Made by a program: the position numbers and the translations under genes
Shown: in pieces, positions 55,005-64,000 of the stretch
Numbering within the stretch: the stretch's first letter is position 1
Layout of the letters: every line of letters begins with the position of its first letter
From: Balamuthia mandrillaris
Taxonomy: Eukaryota > Discosea > Longamoebia > Balamuthiidae
NCBI GenBank assembly: GCA_031835245.1
Contig: JAVKOQ010000172.1
Location: 1-64,000 of the forward strand
DNA: 64,000 nucleotides
Direction: 5' to 3'
Notes under the pieces: generated by a model
The model's input: only the letters and a program-made list of their open reading frames with translations
Databases searched by the model: none
What the model was told of the DNA's origin: nothing

Positions 55005-57809
55005 CTATTCCACGGATTGCGATTCAGAGAACTTAGTCGTTAGCGCCGAGGTGGAGTTCGTTGCCAGAGTTCGTATTTTAGTAACGCTGTCTTGGGCAGT
55101 CGCCGTGAAGGGTCGCGCTGTGCAGGTGAAAAACCTCAACCAGACGACGTATATACGGCGACTGGTACCAAAAATGAGAAAGACAAATATGCCTTGGCCG
55201 GCAAAGTTGAATGCTGCTAGCACCCACAACGGGTAGTTTATCTACATTTGTTGTTTCTTGGGTCAGAAAATCCTTCATAGATAGAGGAGGAGGAAGGAGA
55301 AGGGAGGCAGAAAGGAGGATGAGGAAGAACAAGGAAAGAGGAGAAAAAGGGTGCATACCTTAGAGTCCACCTCACAGTTATATACCTTATCTTCTGGCAC
55401 GGGCACCTGTTCAATTTCCTTATAGTAATACTCGGAAGCCGTTTTGTGGAAGAGGCACTGAATATGCTCCTCGTACTCATCATGCTGATCGTGTCGTTTG
55501 CCCATGAAGTCCAACTGGAAGGAGAACAAGAAGATGCAGACCCAAATGTACAGCGCCAAGAAAGCAAAAATCCTCCACTGGCCTTTCACATATTTCCAAC
55601 AGCCTTTCACGCCAGACTCTTGTCGAAGCTGGAAGATGATGACCACAATAATCAAGGACACTCCAATCACAATGCAGAGCACGATGGGCATCCAGAACAA
55701 GACAAAGTTCCACACGTTGGCCGTCTCTCCTTCCGTCTCTATCCCGTCACCCGCGCCGATGACGAACTTCAACTCGTTGTCTGCGTCCGTTGAATGAATG
55801 GTGCACCACAAGTCCGATCCGTTGGCTCCTAGTCGCTGTGCTGCCAAACCGATGATCACTGGAAGCAAAGGAAGTATCCACGCGAAGCAGTGATAGCCGA
55901 GCTGCAAAAACAGTTCCCGGTTGCCTTTCTTGTCATCTATGCCCTTGGCAGCAAAGATCATCATCAAGAAGATGTTAAAGCCGATGACCAACCACCATAG
56001 TATAGCCGCCATGAAGAAGTACACCACGAGAATGCCTTGCACTGTGCATGCGCCATCTCCAAAGTAGTTTGGTTTGTTCGTACTCTCGCACAACATCTCC
56101 TCCGTTCCATCGGAGAGCATGCTGGCCAGGCAGAAGGCGAAGGAGAAGCACATAACCGCGATGAAGAAGAACATGGGTAAGTGGTTGGGGAACTTTCGTT
56201 TGGTGGGATCGATGAGGTAGGTGAGGATGAGAAAGGCCATCATGACCAGGCTGAGCCATGAAACAACACTCATCATGGTGGTGATGGTATCGAACTCGTT
56301 GTTGGAAAGGAGAGGTTCTGGGCAGTTAAAAGAGCAGCTGTCGTCTTCATTGCGATGCATCCCTTGAGGACAGTTAAACGGAGGTATATCTGTTATGTAG
56401 CGATTTTAGAGTGAGAGAGAGAGAGCAAGAGAGAGCAAGAGGGAGAGGGAGAGGGAGAGGGAGAGGGAGAGGGAGAGGGAGAGGGAGAGGGAGAGGGAGA
56501 GGGAGAGGGAGAGGGAGAGGGAGAGGGAGAGGGAGAGGGAGAGGGAGAGGGAGAGGGAGAGGAAATGAAAACACAAGCGAGAGTTGGAGAGTGAAAGAGG
56601 AGAGAGAAGAGAAAAGAAAGAGAATATGATGAATGCGAAGAGGATCAACAGAACGACGAAGAGACAGACGAAAACAAAAACCAACGCGAGAAGAGCAAAG
56701 AGCAGAAATAAAAGGAACCGTACAAGAAATATCATGACTGGCATCGTAGCATTGAAACTCATAAACCCAAGTGTCATTATTTGGGGCTGTAAGTTGAACC
56801 GTCATGTCCGGCCCCTCAGGAAAAATGTTATAAATAGTCTCATCAAAGTAGTAGGGATTGGGCACATCACAATTGAAGAAAACGTCTTTGTACTGGTCCG
56901 GCACGCTGCTTTGGCAAGGTTCCTTGTGCTCACGACAAAGATAGCGGCAGGGGTAGTTGCCGACCACAGCCACTTGGTCCTTGGAGTAATGGGTGGGATC
57001 GGCGTAGGGGGAGACGACCTCTCGGCATTCCCGAAAGTAGGTCGGGCACATGTAGCGCGCTGCGTGGATCCTGCATGCTTGGTTGGCTATCGCCGTCAGG
57101 GTAGAGCTGTTTGTTATTTTTTTAAAGTTATAAGTCGGATGGGACATGAGAGAACGGATAGGAGAGAGGATAGGAGTTAGGATAGGAGAGAGGATAGGAG
57201 TTAGGATATGAGAGAGGATATGAGATAGGTTATGAGAGGGGATATGAGAGAGGATATGAGAGAGATATGAGAGAGGATATGAGAAGGGATATGAGAGAGG
57301 ACAATGGGAGAAGATAGAGTGGGAGGAAAAAAAGCACGAGAATAGCCAAGAGAGATGACGGAAAAAACCAGTAGTAGAAAAGATACAAAGAAAAACAAAG
57401 GAGGGGGAGGATTCGCTGGCGGGATACCTTCGCAGCACCTCTCGCCAGAATTCCATGCCGTCCTCCGTTTGGTTGGGGAGCTTCACCCCAGGCACAGTGT
57501 AGATCATGTCGTAGGTGAGGAAATATTCGCAGCCAGTGTCTCCAAAGTTGACCTCGCTCTTGTTCACACATTTTGCGTCGGGGTGAGATGGGCTGAGAAA
57601 AGCATCAAAGCGGCCTTCTTTCTTTTCCTCTCGTTTCGCATGCGTCGAGGACGCTTCTGGACGCGAGACGAGACATCTCAGTACGACTCAGACAGCAGGG
57701 AGGAAAAAGAAGAAGAAGCATATGGAGAAGAGAGTGAAAAGGAAAGGAGCGAACCGCGATACGAGGCAAGGAGGAGGAGACATAGCAAAAGCAGAGCGCA
57801 CCACTTCAT
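55005..57809 (-). CDS. Frizzled/smoothened-like receptor 9 (Fsl family)
   Basis: Exons 57809-57755, 57656-57428, 57106-56724, 56389-55359, 55241-55005; 644 aa. Signal peptide MKWCALLLLCLLLLASYR. A charged linker (THAKREEKKEGR) precedes CEYFLTYDMIYTVPG; then NQACR, CPTYFRECREV and YPCRYLCREHKEPC. Exon 4 differs more from its neighbours (NEFDTITTMMSVVSWLSL in TM1, a DKKGNRELFLQ loop). The tail is Thr/Ser-rich (KIRTLATNSTSALTTKFSESQSVE) without the VKGK motif. Intron 2 contains GGATA-type repeats and intron 3 a (GAGAGG)n run. Confidence 0.87.
56438..56566. repeat. (GAGAGG)n hexanucleotide in receptor 9 intron 3
   Basis: About 130 bp of near-perfect GAGAGG repeats on +, with (GA)n at its left edge; (CCTCTC)n on the coding strand. 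Confidence 0.95.
57180..57310. repeat. GGATA(T/G)GAGAGA repeats in receptor 9 intron 2
   Basis: Repeats of the unit GAGAGGATATGA and close variants over ~130 bp on +. Confidence 0.8.
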
Positions 57810-58280
57810 GTTTGACTTCCGCCCATTCGATTTTTTTTTTTCAAAAACACAAAAAAACAAAACTCAAACGCTGCCACCCAACTCGTTTGGTTGGTCCGAG
57901 AATTTCTGTGATAGTGCTGACGCCAGCGCGATCTGCGTTCCATCCCCTGCTACAGCCCGACCCGAAAAGGCAAGGTCATGCTGATGAAAAATAACCATTT
58001 ATGATTAATTTGATGCGCAAATGAATTGTATCTGTCGACAAATAATCACGATCATGTCGACAAGTTGTTGTGTGGCCCTTTGACGCGTTGGGGGGGGGGC
58101 TATGTCACGTCGTCATGATTGTCGGCAAAAACTCCTTTCACGAAATGAATTTTTTGGCACAGAAGAGGAAGGCAGGGACCCTTCACAGAATAAGACACAC
58201 CCGCGGGTGACGAGCTCAAAAAGGCCAAACCCCAAAAACTCAACACAACAAACAAACACAAACACAAAAACACACGCACT
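57810..58280. promoter_or_regulatory. Divergent region with GTCGAC pair
   Basis: It lies between receptor 9 (-) and the dioxygenase (+). TGTCGAC at 58033 and 58055 (hexamers 58034 and 58056, spaced 22 bp), roughly midway between the two starts; a G run of 10 at 58090. Confidence 0.45.
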
Positions 58281-58680
58281 ATGCAGAGCTCTGGTAGCAG
58301 TACCACCACGACAGAGATTGAATTCTCTGTCGCTAAAAAACAAGACAATTGCCCTATCTATCAAGTTTGTATTCTTCGTTTCTCTTCCTCTATTTCTTCT
58401 TCTTCTTCTTGTTCTTCTTCTTCTTCTTCTTCTTCTTCTTCTTTTTCGTGTTTGTTAACCTTCTTGTCTTTCAACCAGACAAATGGCAACCCCATTACCT
58501 ATCGTCCCTCCCGCAAGCAGATCAGGAAAGAGGAGGTGGAGGGCGTGCCCGGCGCCTTCCTTCTGCACAACGTTCTCTCAGCAGATGAATGCCAGCAGTT
58601 CATCGACCTAACGGAGCGCATGGGCTATGGCGACGCACCTATAAGCACGTTTGGTGGCATGAGAATGATGCCTGGTTCGT

Positions 58681-58714
<34 letters not shown>

Positions 58715-59320
58715 TTTTTTCTGTTCGCCCGTTTCCTTTCTCTACCTTACACTCTTCTCTTCTTCCTATGTTAACCGTTGTTTTGTTGTTTACTTTTAGA
58801 TGTGCGAAACAACCAGAGGGTGATGTGGGCGGCCGGTGAGGAAACGCTCAACCCCATTTGGGAGCGGATCAAGGAGTTCATACCCGCTGAAGAAGAAGCG
58901 ATGGGTGCCACGTGGAATCCTTATGGCCTCAACAATCGCTTTCGGTTTTATCGATGTGCGTCCTTTATCTCTTTACTCTTTACTCTTTACTCTTGCTTCT
59001 TCTTCATTATCGCTCTCTCTCTCTCTCTCTCTCTCTCGTGCTCTCTGACTCTTGTTTTGCTTCTTGCATGTTCCTTTCGCTTACCATGTCGTGCCTCATT
59101 CTATCAACAGATGACTCTCAACAATTATTCAACAGACACTATGATGGTTGCTATCCACGAAGCAGGAACGACTTGTCCCTGTTGACCCTCATCATCTACC
59201 TCAATGATGGCGTCAAAGGTGGTTCCACCACTTTCTTCCCATCTCGCAACAAAGAAGTTGAGGTCACACCCAAACAAGGCACTGCCCTCTTGTTTTGGCA
59301 GTACGTCATCTCCCTCCCCA

Positions 59321-59359
<39 letters not shown>

Positions 59360-59525
59360 TTCTGCTCTCCTTCGTATTTCTAATTAATAAACTACGTAAA
59401 CAACAACAAGTGGCCCCCACAAGCTAAGCCCAGAGCATGAAGGCAGCATGGTTTACAAAGGCCGAAAGTATGCCATGCGCTCCGACGTGATGTTTCGCAC
59501 CGACTTCCGCCCACCCACAAAGTAA
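58281..59525 (+). CDS. 2-oxoglutarate/Fe(II) dioxygenase, prolyl 4-hydroxylase type
   Basis: Five exons (58281-58364, 58479-58674, 58800-58955, 59111-59300, 59411-59525) give 246 aa. The double-stranded beta-helix carries the iron ligands in FNRHYDG (His-x-Asp) and a late His in HKLSPEHEGSMV. The following GRKYAMRSDVMF has the basic residue expected to bind the 2-oxoglutarate carboxylate. GGSTTFFP and GTALLFWH are typical of the P4H family. There is no signal peptide, so the enzyme is probably cytosolic or nuclear. It hydroxylates an unknown substrate, perhaps proline in a protein. All three iron ligands are present. Confidence 0.88.
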
Positions 59526-59650
59526 AACAAAAAACACTGAACTCTGTTTTGATATCAGCTAAAGTATGTACATATAATTTTTTAACAACAAAGAGAAGAG
59601 AAACTCTTAAATCTTCAGAGTCTTGGCATGATAGGTCAAATACTTGTTGC

Positions 59651-59990
59651 GCGTGACCATCACAGCAGATGATTAGGCCTTGACCAGCAACGTTGAACCG
59701 CCAACACCCACAACGGATATTTGGTTTATCTGGTTCGTGGTGTGCCTACATAGTTTTAAAAAGCTGGTCCATTCGTCCTGCCTGGTGTACTTCTTCATGG
59801 CGGCAGTGTTGTGGTGTTGATCATCTGCTTCAACATCTTCTTGATGATGATCTTCGGCATGATGGTTTTTGCCAACAAAGGAAGGGACTACAAGAACCGA
59901 GCACTTGTTGTCAGCTGTTGTTGCCTTGCTCTCCCTTGGTTCTTTACTACCTTTACCTTTGGGCGTGGCAGTGGGATTCAAGCATGCATT
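59651..59990. pseudogene. Scrambled frizzled-like receptor relic
   Basis: On the minus strand, 59672-59733 matches the start of the receptor TM7 exon (ATAAAC...ATCCGTTGTGGGTGTTGG) with small insertions that break the frame. On the plus strand, 59783-59990 matches the TM3-TM4 part of exon 4 (VYFFMAAVLW, FNIFLMMIFG), with a deletion and stop after LW. The two pieces are in opposite orientation, so this is a rearranged, dead fragment of the array. Confidence 0.8.
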
Positions 59991-60041
59991 TACAAGCGCA
60001 TCATTATATATTTATTTATACTATAACACAGATAACAAGAA

Positions 60042-61554
60042 ATGAATGAAAAAGAGAAAGTAACGCTGCGAACAAAAAGAAAAACGAAGAAGAAAAAAGA
60101 GGAGACAAGAACGAAACGAAATGGCTCGGGAAGCTTCGGGAAGAAACGGCAAATGAACAACAACAAGCGGCAGGGGAATGTTGGTGCTGCCTCTCTGTCG
60201 CATGAGGTTTTGTTGTTGCTCTTCTCTTTTCTTGAGAGCCCAAGGTTTAACCACACGCCGTCTCCATTCCTTGACTTTTTGTTCTTCTCTCATGTTATGC
60301 GTTGTTTTTGTTTAAAAAAAATAAAAGGGATCTATGCGCGTGTTCGCTGGTGTGTACGCTGTGGCACGACCCAGCTGTTGATGACATGTTGTGGAAGTCT
60401 CTGTTCCTTGCAAGGTTTCCTCTTTCTTGTTACTGCTTCAGCTTGTCGTTCTATTCTTTCTTTCCTTCCTTCCTCTTCCTTCCTTTCGTAGATATCCGTG
60501 TTGAGGTTTTATCTTGTTCTTTGTTCCTCAAAAGATGGCCAACCGGTGACTCAACGAAACAAACAAAACGTTGGAAACAGAAATTCAAGAGGCAGCATCT
60601 CATCGATGCCAAGCAGAACGAGACCATGGGCGACGTTGAAACCGTATGGAAACACCTGTTGGAAAGCAGAAACCGCAATTCTTCAGCACGTACCGACGTT
60701 ACTCTTAAAGTCACGCTTGTCGGAGATATCGGTGTTGTAAGCTCTTCCTTCTTTCTTCTCTCTTCATTCTCATCCTTCTTTGTGGATTCATTTGCATGCC
60801 TCTTTACTTGCTCTTTCTCTTCTAAAGGGCAAAACCTGTTTAGCCATTACCATTGCAGACGGTGGCGCCTTTCCAGAAGGTAAGTAAGTTCTCTCCACAA
60901 GTTGATATTTTTTTTTTCTCTAACATACGAACTATAAAGAATATATTCCATCTGTGTTTTACGAATGGGTCTGTTCCATGGACTTGTCTGCCGATTTGAC
61001 CGTACACTTTAGTCTTCATGACACCATGGGAGATGATCTCTCCTCCTCTGCTTCTTCTTCGCCTTCCTCCTATGCACGGCATCGAGCATTAGGTTATCCA
61101 GGAACGGACGTTTACTTGCTGTGCTTTGCTGTGGATGAACCCCAAGTCGTTGAGAAGAGCAGAGGAGATTTACTTGCTGGAAGTGCGGAACGCCTCTCCC
61201 GATGTTCCTGTTCTGTTGGTTGGGCTGAAGGCCGACGTCAGAGACGACGCCCCAGAAAAAGATGGCTTGTTCTCCTTCTTTCTGCTTGCTTTACACTTTG
61301 CCTTCTTTCTGCTTACTTCCAGCATTACCACAGCAACAAAAATAGTAACGTTGAAGGAAGCAAAGGAAGTGGTCAGGAGAATGAGTGCAGGAGGGTGTTA
61401 CTTTGAGTGCTCGGCCAAGCGGAACGAAGGAGTTACCGAAACCATCACGCTCGCCCTTAAACTCGCTCTCTTGAAACAGTTTGCGCACGTGAGTTGCTCC
61501 GTTCCTCCTGCAACCAGTTCTTCGTCAGCCAACCACAAATGTATTTTGCAGTGA
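60042..61554 (+). CDS. F-box / Rho-like GTPase fusion (apparent 1-nt frameshift)
   Basis: Exons 60042-60244, 60328-60414, 60535-60736, 60828-60879, 60940-61268, 61323-61554. A basic N-terminus is followed by an F-box (ASLSHEVLLLLFSFLES, then LVCTLWHDPAVDDMLWKSLF). The GTPase domain has GDIGVGKTCLAI (P-loop), EYIPSVFYEW (switch I, Rho-like), HDTMGDD (switch II, where DTAGQ is usual), TDVYLLCF, LVGLKADVRDD (G4, NKxD variant) and ECSAKRNEGV (G5), ending CILQ, a CaaX box. The frame shifts by one base at the CCCC run 61140-61143; with three C the Rho fold reads through. It may be a sequence error or a damaging mutation. 61489-61551 is also a GT-AG segment whose removal puts a stop at the splice. 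Confidence 0.75.
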
Positions 61555-61945
61555 GATGAGGCTTTGTGAAAGAGAAAGCTTGAAAAGGCGAATGAAAAAG
61601 GGATAGGGAAGAAGAGAACAAGAACAGAAAATAGAAACAACGAAGGCAACGTGAAGGAGATGAACGAAAAAGAAATAAAAAAAAGAAAGTGATATTAAAA
61701 CAATAAACTCAAAGGCAAGTATTTCCAAACCTCTTTTCACTTTCGCTTATGGAAGGCAATACACGTGTAGAGAAACAAAAGGAAGAAAAAAAAAACTACA
61801 GGAGTGACTTGCCACCAAGTAAAATGAAGAAAAGAAACGGCACGTCAGTAGAGCCTTTATCCACTCGTTTCGGCCTGAAACGAAACCACAGCTCCGCTGG
61901 CAGGCTCTGAAATACAAACGAAGGGTCGTTCCTTCATTAAGTCAG
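61555..61945. other. Intergenic, 3' ends of two convergent genes
   Basis: About 390 bp between the Rho-like gene stop and the minus-strand gene stop; A-rich on +. Nothing recognised. Confidence 0.6.
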
Positions 61946-63235
61946 CTATGTCCACACCACAGTGGATTGTACGCCAACCAAGTTACCAGTGCGAGGAGAG
62001 ACCCCGAATAGATAGACAGGATATGGATTGGCATACGGAATGTTGTCATTGTACAACACCATCCACGTCAACCGTTTTAAACCGGCTTTTCGCATGAGGG
62101 CCACCATCATCCTTACGCCTCTATGAAGAGGACTCCATTCTTTCTTTTTCTCCTCCTCTTTCTCTTTCTCTTCTGCTTCTTCTGCTTCTTTATCTGTTGT
62201 ATCTTCTTGACGGTTCCCCTTTTTACTGGTTGGTTTAACTCCTGCTTCCCCTTGTTCTTCTTCATTTTCTTCTTTTTCTTCCTCCTCCTCCTCCTCTTCT
62301 GTTTCTTGTTCTTCTCCTTCCAGTTGTTCCAATTCGGCTTCAGCGGATGTGAGGTCCTCAAACAGGTCCGGCCTCCTATCGTACTTGCTCCATCGCTCCT
62401 CCAGCCACGCCACGTCTGCTCCTTGCTGGCCTGTCTTCGACAGCAACGCTGGATGCAACGTATGCTTCATGGCTGCATCTAACTCTTGCACGGAAACGGG
62501 TTCATTTTTGTACGGGTCCACCATATAAAAGTTTTCTTGTCCGGCTTCTCCTTTCAATGGCCGCCCTCCATCCACATGGGACAAGTGAAAAGCTTGAAAG
62601 TCGTCCTCACTCTCGCTCGGCATTTGAACCTCGGAGAGAAGGGACTGTAGCCGTTGCGCCAAACATCGTTCCTCCAAAAGCGAGCGCCAGTCGTAGTGAG
62701 CATGCACCACCCCTTTCTTGAGGAGGTACTCGGTCAGGTCCGTGGGAAGTCGTTCCTGCCATAGTGTAAACTGTCGTTTTTCCTCCTCTTCATCCTCTTC
62801 TTTGTCCTGAAAGACGGTCATGAGTTGAATTGCGCAGAGCTCCTTCAGGGAGCGTAGCGGGAACTCGCTTTGGAGCTCGGAGAAGAGCTTTGTTTTGTCC
62901 AAGCGCATGGCCACGCCGCAGCCGCACTGCATAAAGTGCTTCACCACTGTCTCCGAGTCGGAGCTCCAGCCAAAGTCCTCTTCGCAGAGGTCGTGATCGG
63001 GCTTGTCGCGCAGGATCTCGTAGCAGGAGGAAAAACAGCTGGCGAACAAGCGGCGATGGGCCTCGCTGTCCCACTGCCGTCGCTTCCTCTCGTCTTTCAC
63101 GGTGTCATGGCGCGCGTCCGTTCGCCTGCACTTGGTTGGTTCGTCCCCATCTTTCGGTTTGGCTTCCTCTCTTTCTCTTTTTCTTTCTTCCATTTTTTGT
63201 TTATTATGAATGCCAAACATCTCAAGAATGTACAT
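61946..63235 (-). CDS. Acidic protein, possible NuiA-like C-terminal domain
   Basis: Single exon, 429 aa (an in-frame ATG at 63193 would shorten it by 14). The N-terminus is Lys/Arg/Glu-rich, followed by a helical Cys-containing region (residues ~60-250: FGWSSDSETVVKHFMQCGCG, YLLKKGVVHAHYDWRSLLEE) with no family I know. About 305-370 is a Glu/Lys low-complexity linker. The last ~60 residues (WMVLYNDNIPYANPYPVYLFG, then GNLVGVQSTVVWT) recall the end of nuclease-A-inhibitor-like (NuiA) domains, which occur in other amoebae; this is a weak, memory-based match. A GTCGAC lies 48 bp upstream of the first ATG. Confidence 0.6.
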   Translation of the reverse strand: MYILEMFGIHNKQKMEERKREREEAKPKDGDEPTKCRRTDARHDTVKDERKRRQWDSEAHRRLFASCFSSCYEILRDKPDHDLCEEDFGWSSDSETVVKHFMQCGCGVAMRLDKTKLFSELQSEFPLRSLKELCAIQLMTVFQDKEEDEEEEKRQFTLWQERLPTDLTEYLLKKGVVHAHYDWRSLLEERCLAQRLQSLLSEVQMPSESEDDFQAFHLSHVDGGRPLKGEAGQENFYMVDPYKNEPVSVQELDAAMKHTLHPALLSKTGQQGADVAWLEERWSKYDRRPDLFEDLTSAEAELEQLEGEEQETEEEEEEEEKEENEEEQGEAGVKPTSKKGNRQEDTTDKEAEEAEEKEKEEEKKKEWSPLHRGVRMMVALMRKAGLKRLTWMVLYNDNIPYANPYPVYLFGVSPRTGNLVGVQSTVVWT

Positions 63236-63478
63236 TCATTGCATTCCATCGTTAGTGAATGAAATTTCGCATGATGATATATGTCGACGAATTCTTTGTG
63301 CACGAAACCTGCACCTGTTGACGAGGTTTGAAAGGGGGTTCATCCGGTTGAAGCAGCGAGGAGAGAGGACAAGAGCATGGATAGAAGCGAGGATAGGAGA
63401 TAACATAATTAATTAGCTCTCAGGGACACGAGCATGGACAGGAGAGAGAGTTGAGACAGCAGAGAGAGAATACGAAAG
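63236..63478. promoter_or_regulatory. Divergent promoter region
   Basis: It separates the minus-strand 63235 gene and the plus-strand DUF455 gene. GTCGAC at 63283 and GTTGAC at 63317. Purine-rich near the right gene. Confidence 0.35.
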
Positions 63479-64000
63479 ATGCAACAACAACCGCAAACAG
63501 GTTGGCTTCTTCTTCCTCCTTTTTCCTTTCCTCATCTTTTTTTTTTTTTTGGACCGAGCGAGTGTGGTTTTCAATTGACCTCTCGTTCCAGCTGCAGAAG
63601 TTCACGAACCAACCACCATCACCGATTGGGCCGAAAAGATCTTGAGGACGGCCAGCACCGACCAAAAGGCTCAGCTCACCCTTCGCGCTGCCTCTTTGTG
63701 GCAAAGCGAAAGGTTTGATCATTTTTTGTTTTCGTTTTTTTTGTTTTGTTTATTTTTGATCGATTGCAGTGTGAAAGAGATCGGAAGCAGCGCGACGGCT
63801 CCTGAGCGACCGGCTCGACCGGACCATGTGGAAATCTTGCCTCCGCACAAGATGCCTGCAAGAGGAAAAGCGGGGACCTTGGCATCCCGACAGGCCATGC
63901 TGCACAGTTTGGTTCACATAGAGTCAATGGTTCCTTTGTCCGCCTCCTCCTCCTCCTCCTCCTCCTCCTCCTCCTCCTCCTCCAATATTCTCTCTCCAGT
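63479..64000 (+). CDS. DUF455 family protein (3' end outside window)
   Basis: Exons 63479-63500, 63598-63712, 63770 to about 63929, continuing past the window. The start MQQQPQT joins to ITDWAEKILRTASTDQKAQLT, then RPARPDHVEILPPHKMP and AMLHSLVHIES. These match the N-terminal half of DUF455, a ferritin-like (MiaE-related) helical family of mainly bacterial distribution; HxxHxE in LHSLVHIE would be part of a metal site. The last exon in view runs into an intron made of (TCC)n, and the window ends at a CTCTCCAG acceptor. The enzymatic role is not established for the family. Confidence 0.75.
63944..63981. repeat. (TCC)n in DUF455 intron
   Basis: Perfect CTC/TCC triplets just before the acceptor at the window end; pyrimidine on the coding strand. 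Confidence 0.95.

Noticed and set aside
1-64000. CRISPR arrays, operons, ribosome binding sites, phage att sites
   Set aside because: The DNA is eukaryotic: spliced genes, Pol III tRNA, microsatellites. No spaced palindromic repeats or polycistronic layout were seen.

Overview
The window is nuclear DNA of an intron-rich protist. Genes are split by short GT-AG introns of about 50-150 nt, there is a eukaryotic tRNA-His with a Pol III terminator, and the proteins are typically eukaryotic (Dbp5/DDX19 helicase, ELOF1, GPI ethanolamine-phosphate transferase, RhoGEF, Rho GTPase). The combination of Rho/RhoGEF/F-box fusions with a large family of frizzled/smoothened-like receptors suggests an amoeba (Amoebozoa). 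That is inference from gene content only. Many introns carry (CT)n runs, always as CT on the coding strand, which helps assign gene strand.

Layout. 1-2375: 3' part of a + strand gene joining importin-alpha-like ARM repeats, a PB1 domain and EF-hands. 2467-4367 (-): FG-GAP/ITFG2-like beta-propeller. 4931-7297 (-): Dbp5/DDX19 mRNA-export helicase. 7536-7607 (+): tRNA-His(GTG). 7742-9046 (+): unknown multi-pass membrane protein. 9200-9835 (-): ELOF1. 10518-16137 (+): acidic/F-box/DH/PH RhoGEF. 16255-19054 (-): SR-rich protein with a PIN/NYN-like domain and a CaaX-like tail. 19.5-22.6 kb: two convergent, partly antisense genes (a 172-aa unknown and a zinc-finger, DDE-like element protein) whose upstream regions share an unusual matched motif layout. 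22681-26741 (+): PIG-G/GPI7. 27183-28379 (+): coiled-coil membrane protein.

28.9-57.8 kb is a tandem array of nine intact frizzled/smoothened-like (Fsl) receptor genes: one on + (28927-31298) and eight head-to-tail on - (32673-57809). All have five exons with the same intron phases (1,2,1,0): signal peptide, Cys-rich ectodomain in two exons, one large TM1-TM6 exon, then TM7 plus a short tail. A small Cys-rich single-pass membrane protein (31463-32635) lies inside the array. A scrambled receptor relic lies at 59.65-59.99 kb. Blocks of near identity between neighbours point to recent gene conversion, and six tails end in a shared K-x-T-x-V-K-G-K-like motif.

58281-59525 (+): 2-oxoglutarate/Fe(II) dioxygenase (P4H type). 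60042-61554 (+): F-box domain fused to a Rho-like GTPase, with an apparent 1-nt frameshift and an optional splice that would remove the CaaX box. 61946-63235 (-): acidic protein of unknown role, possibly with a NuiA-like C-terminus. 63479-end (+): start of a DUF455 (ferritin-like) gene.

Exon borders were chosen by eye from reading-frame continuity, GT/AG sites and agreement with paralogues. They have not been checked against transcripts.
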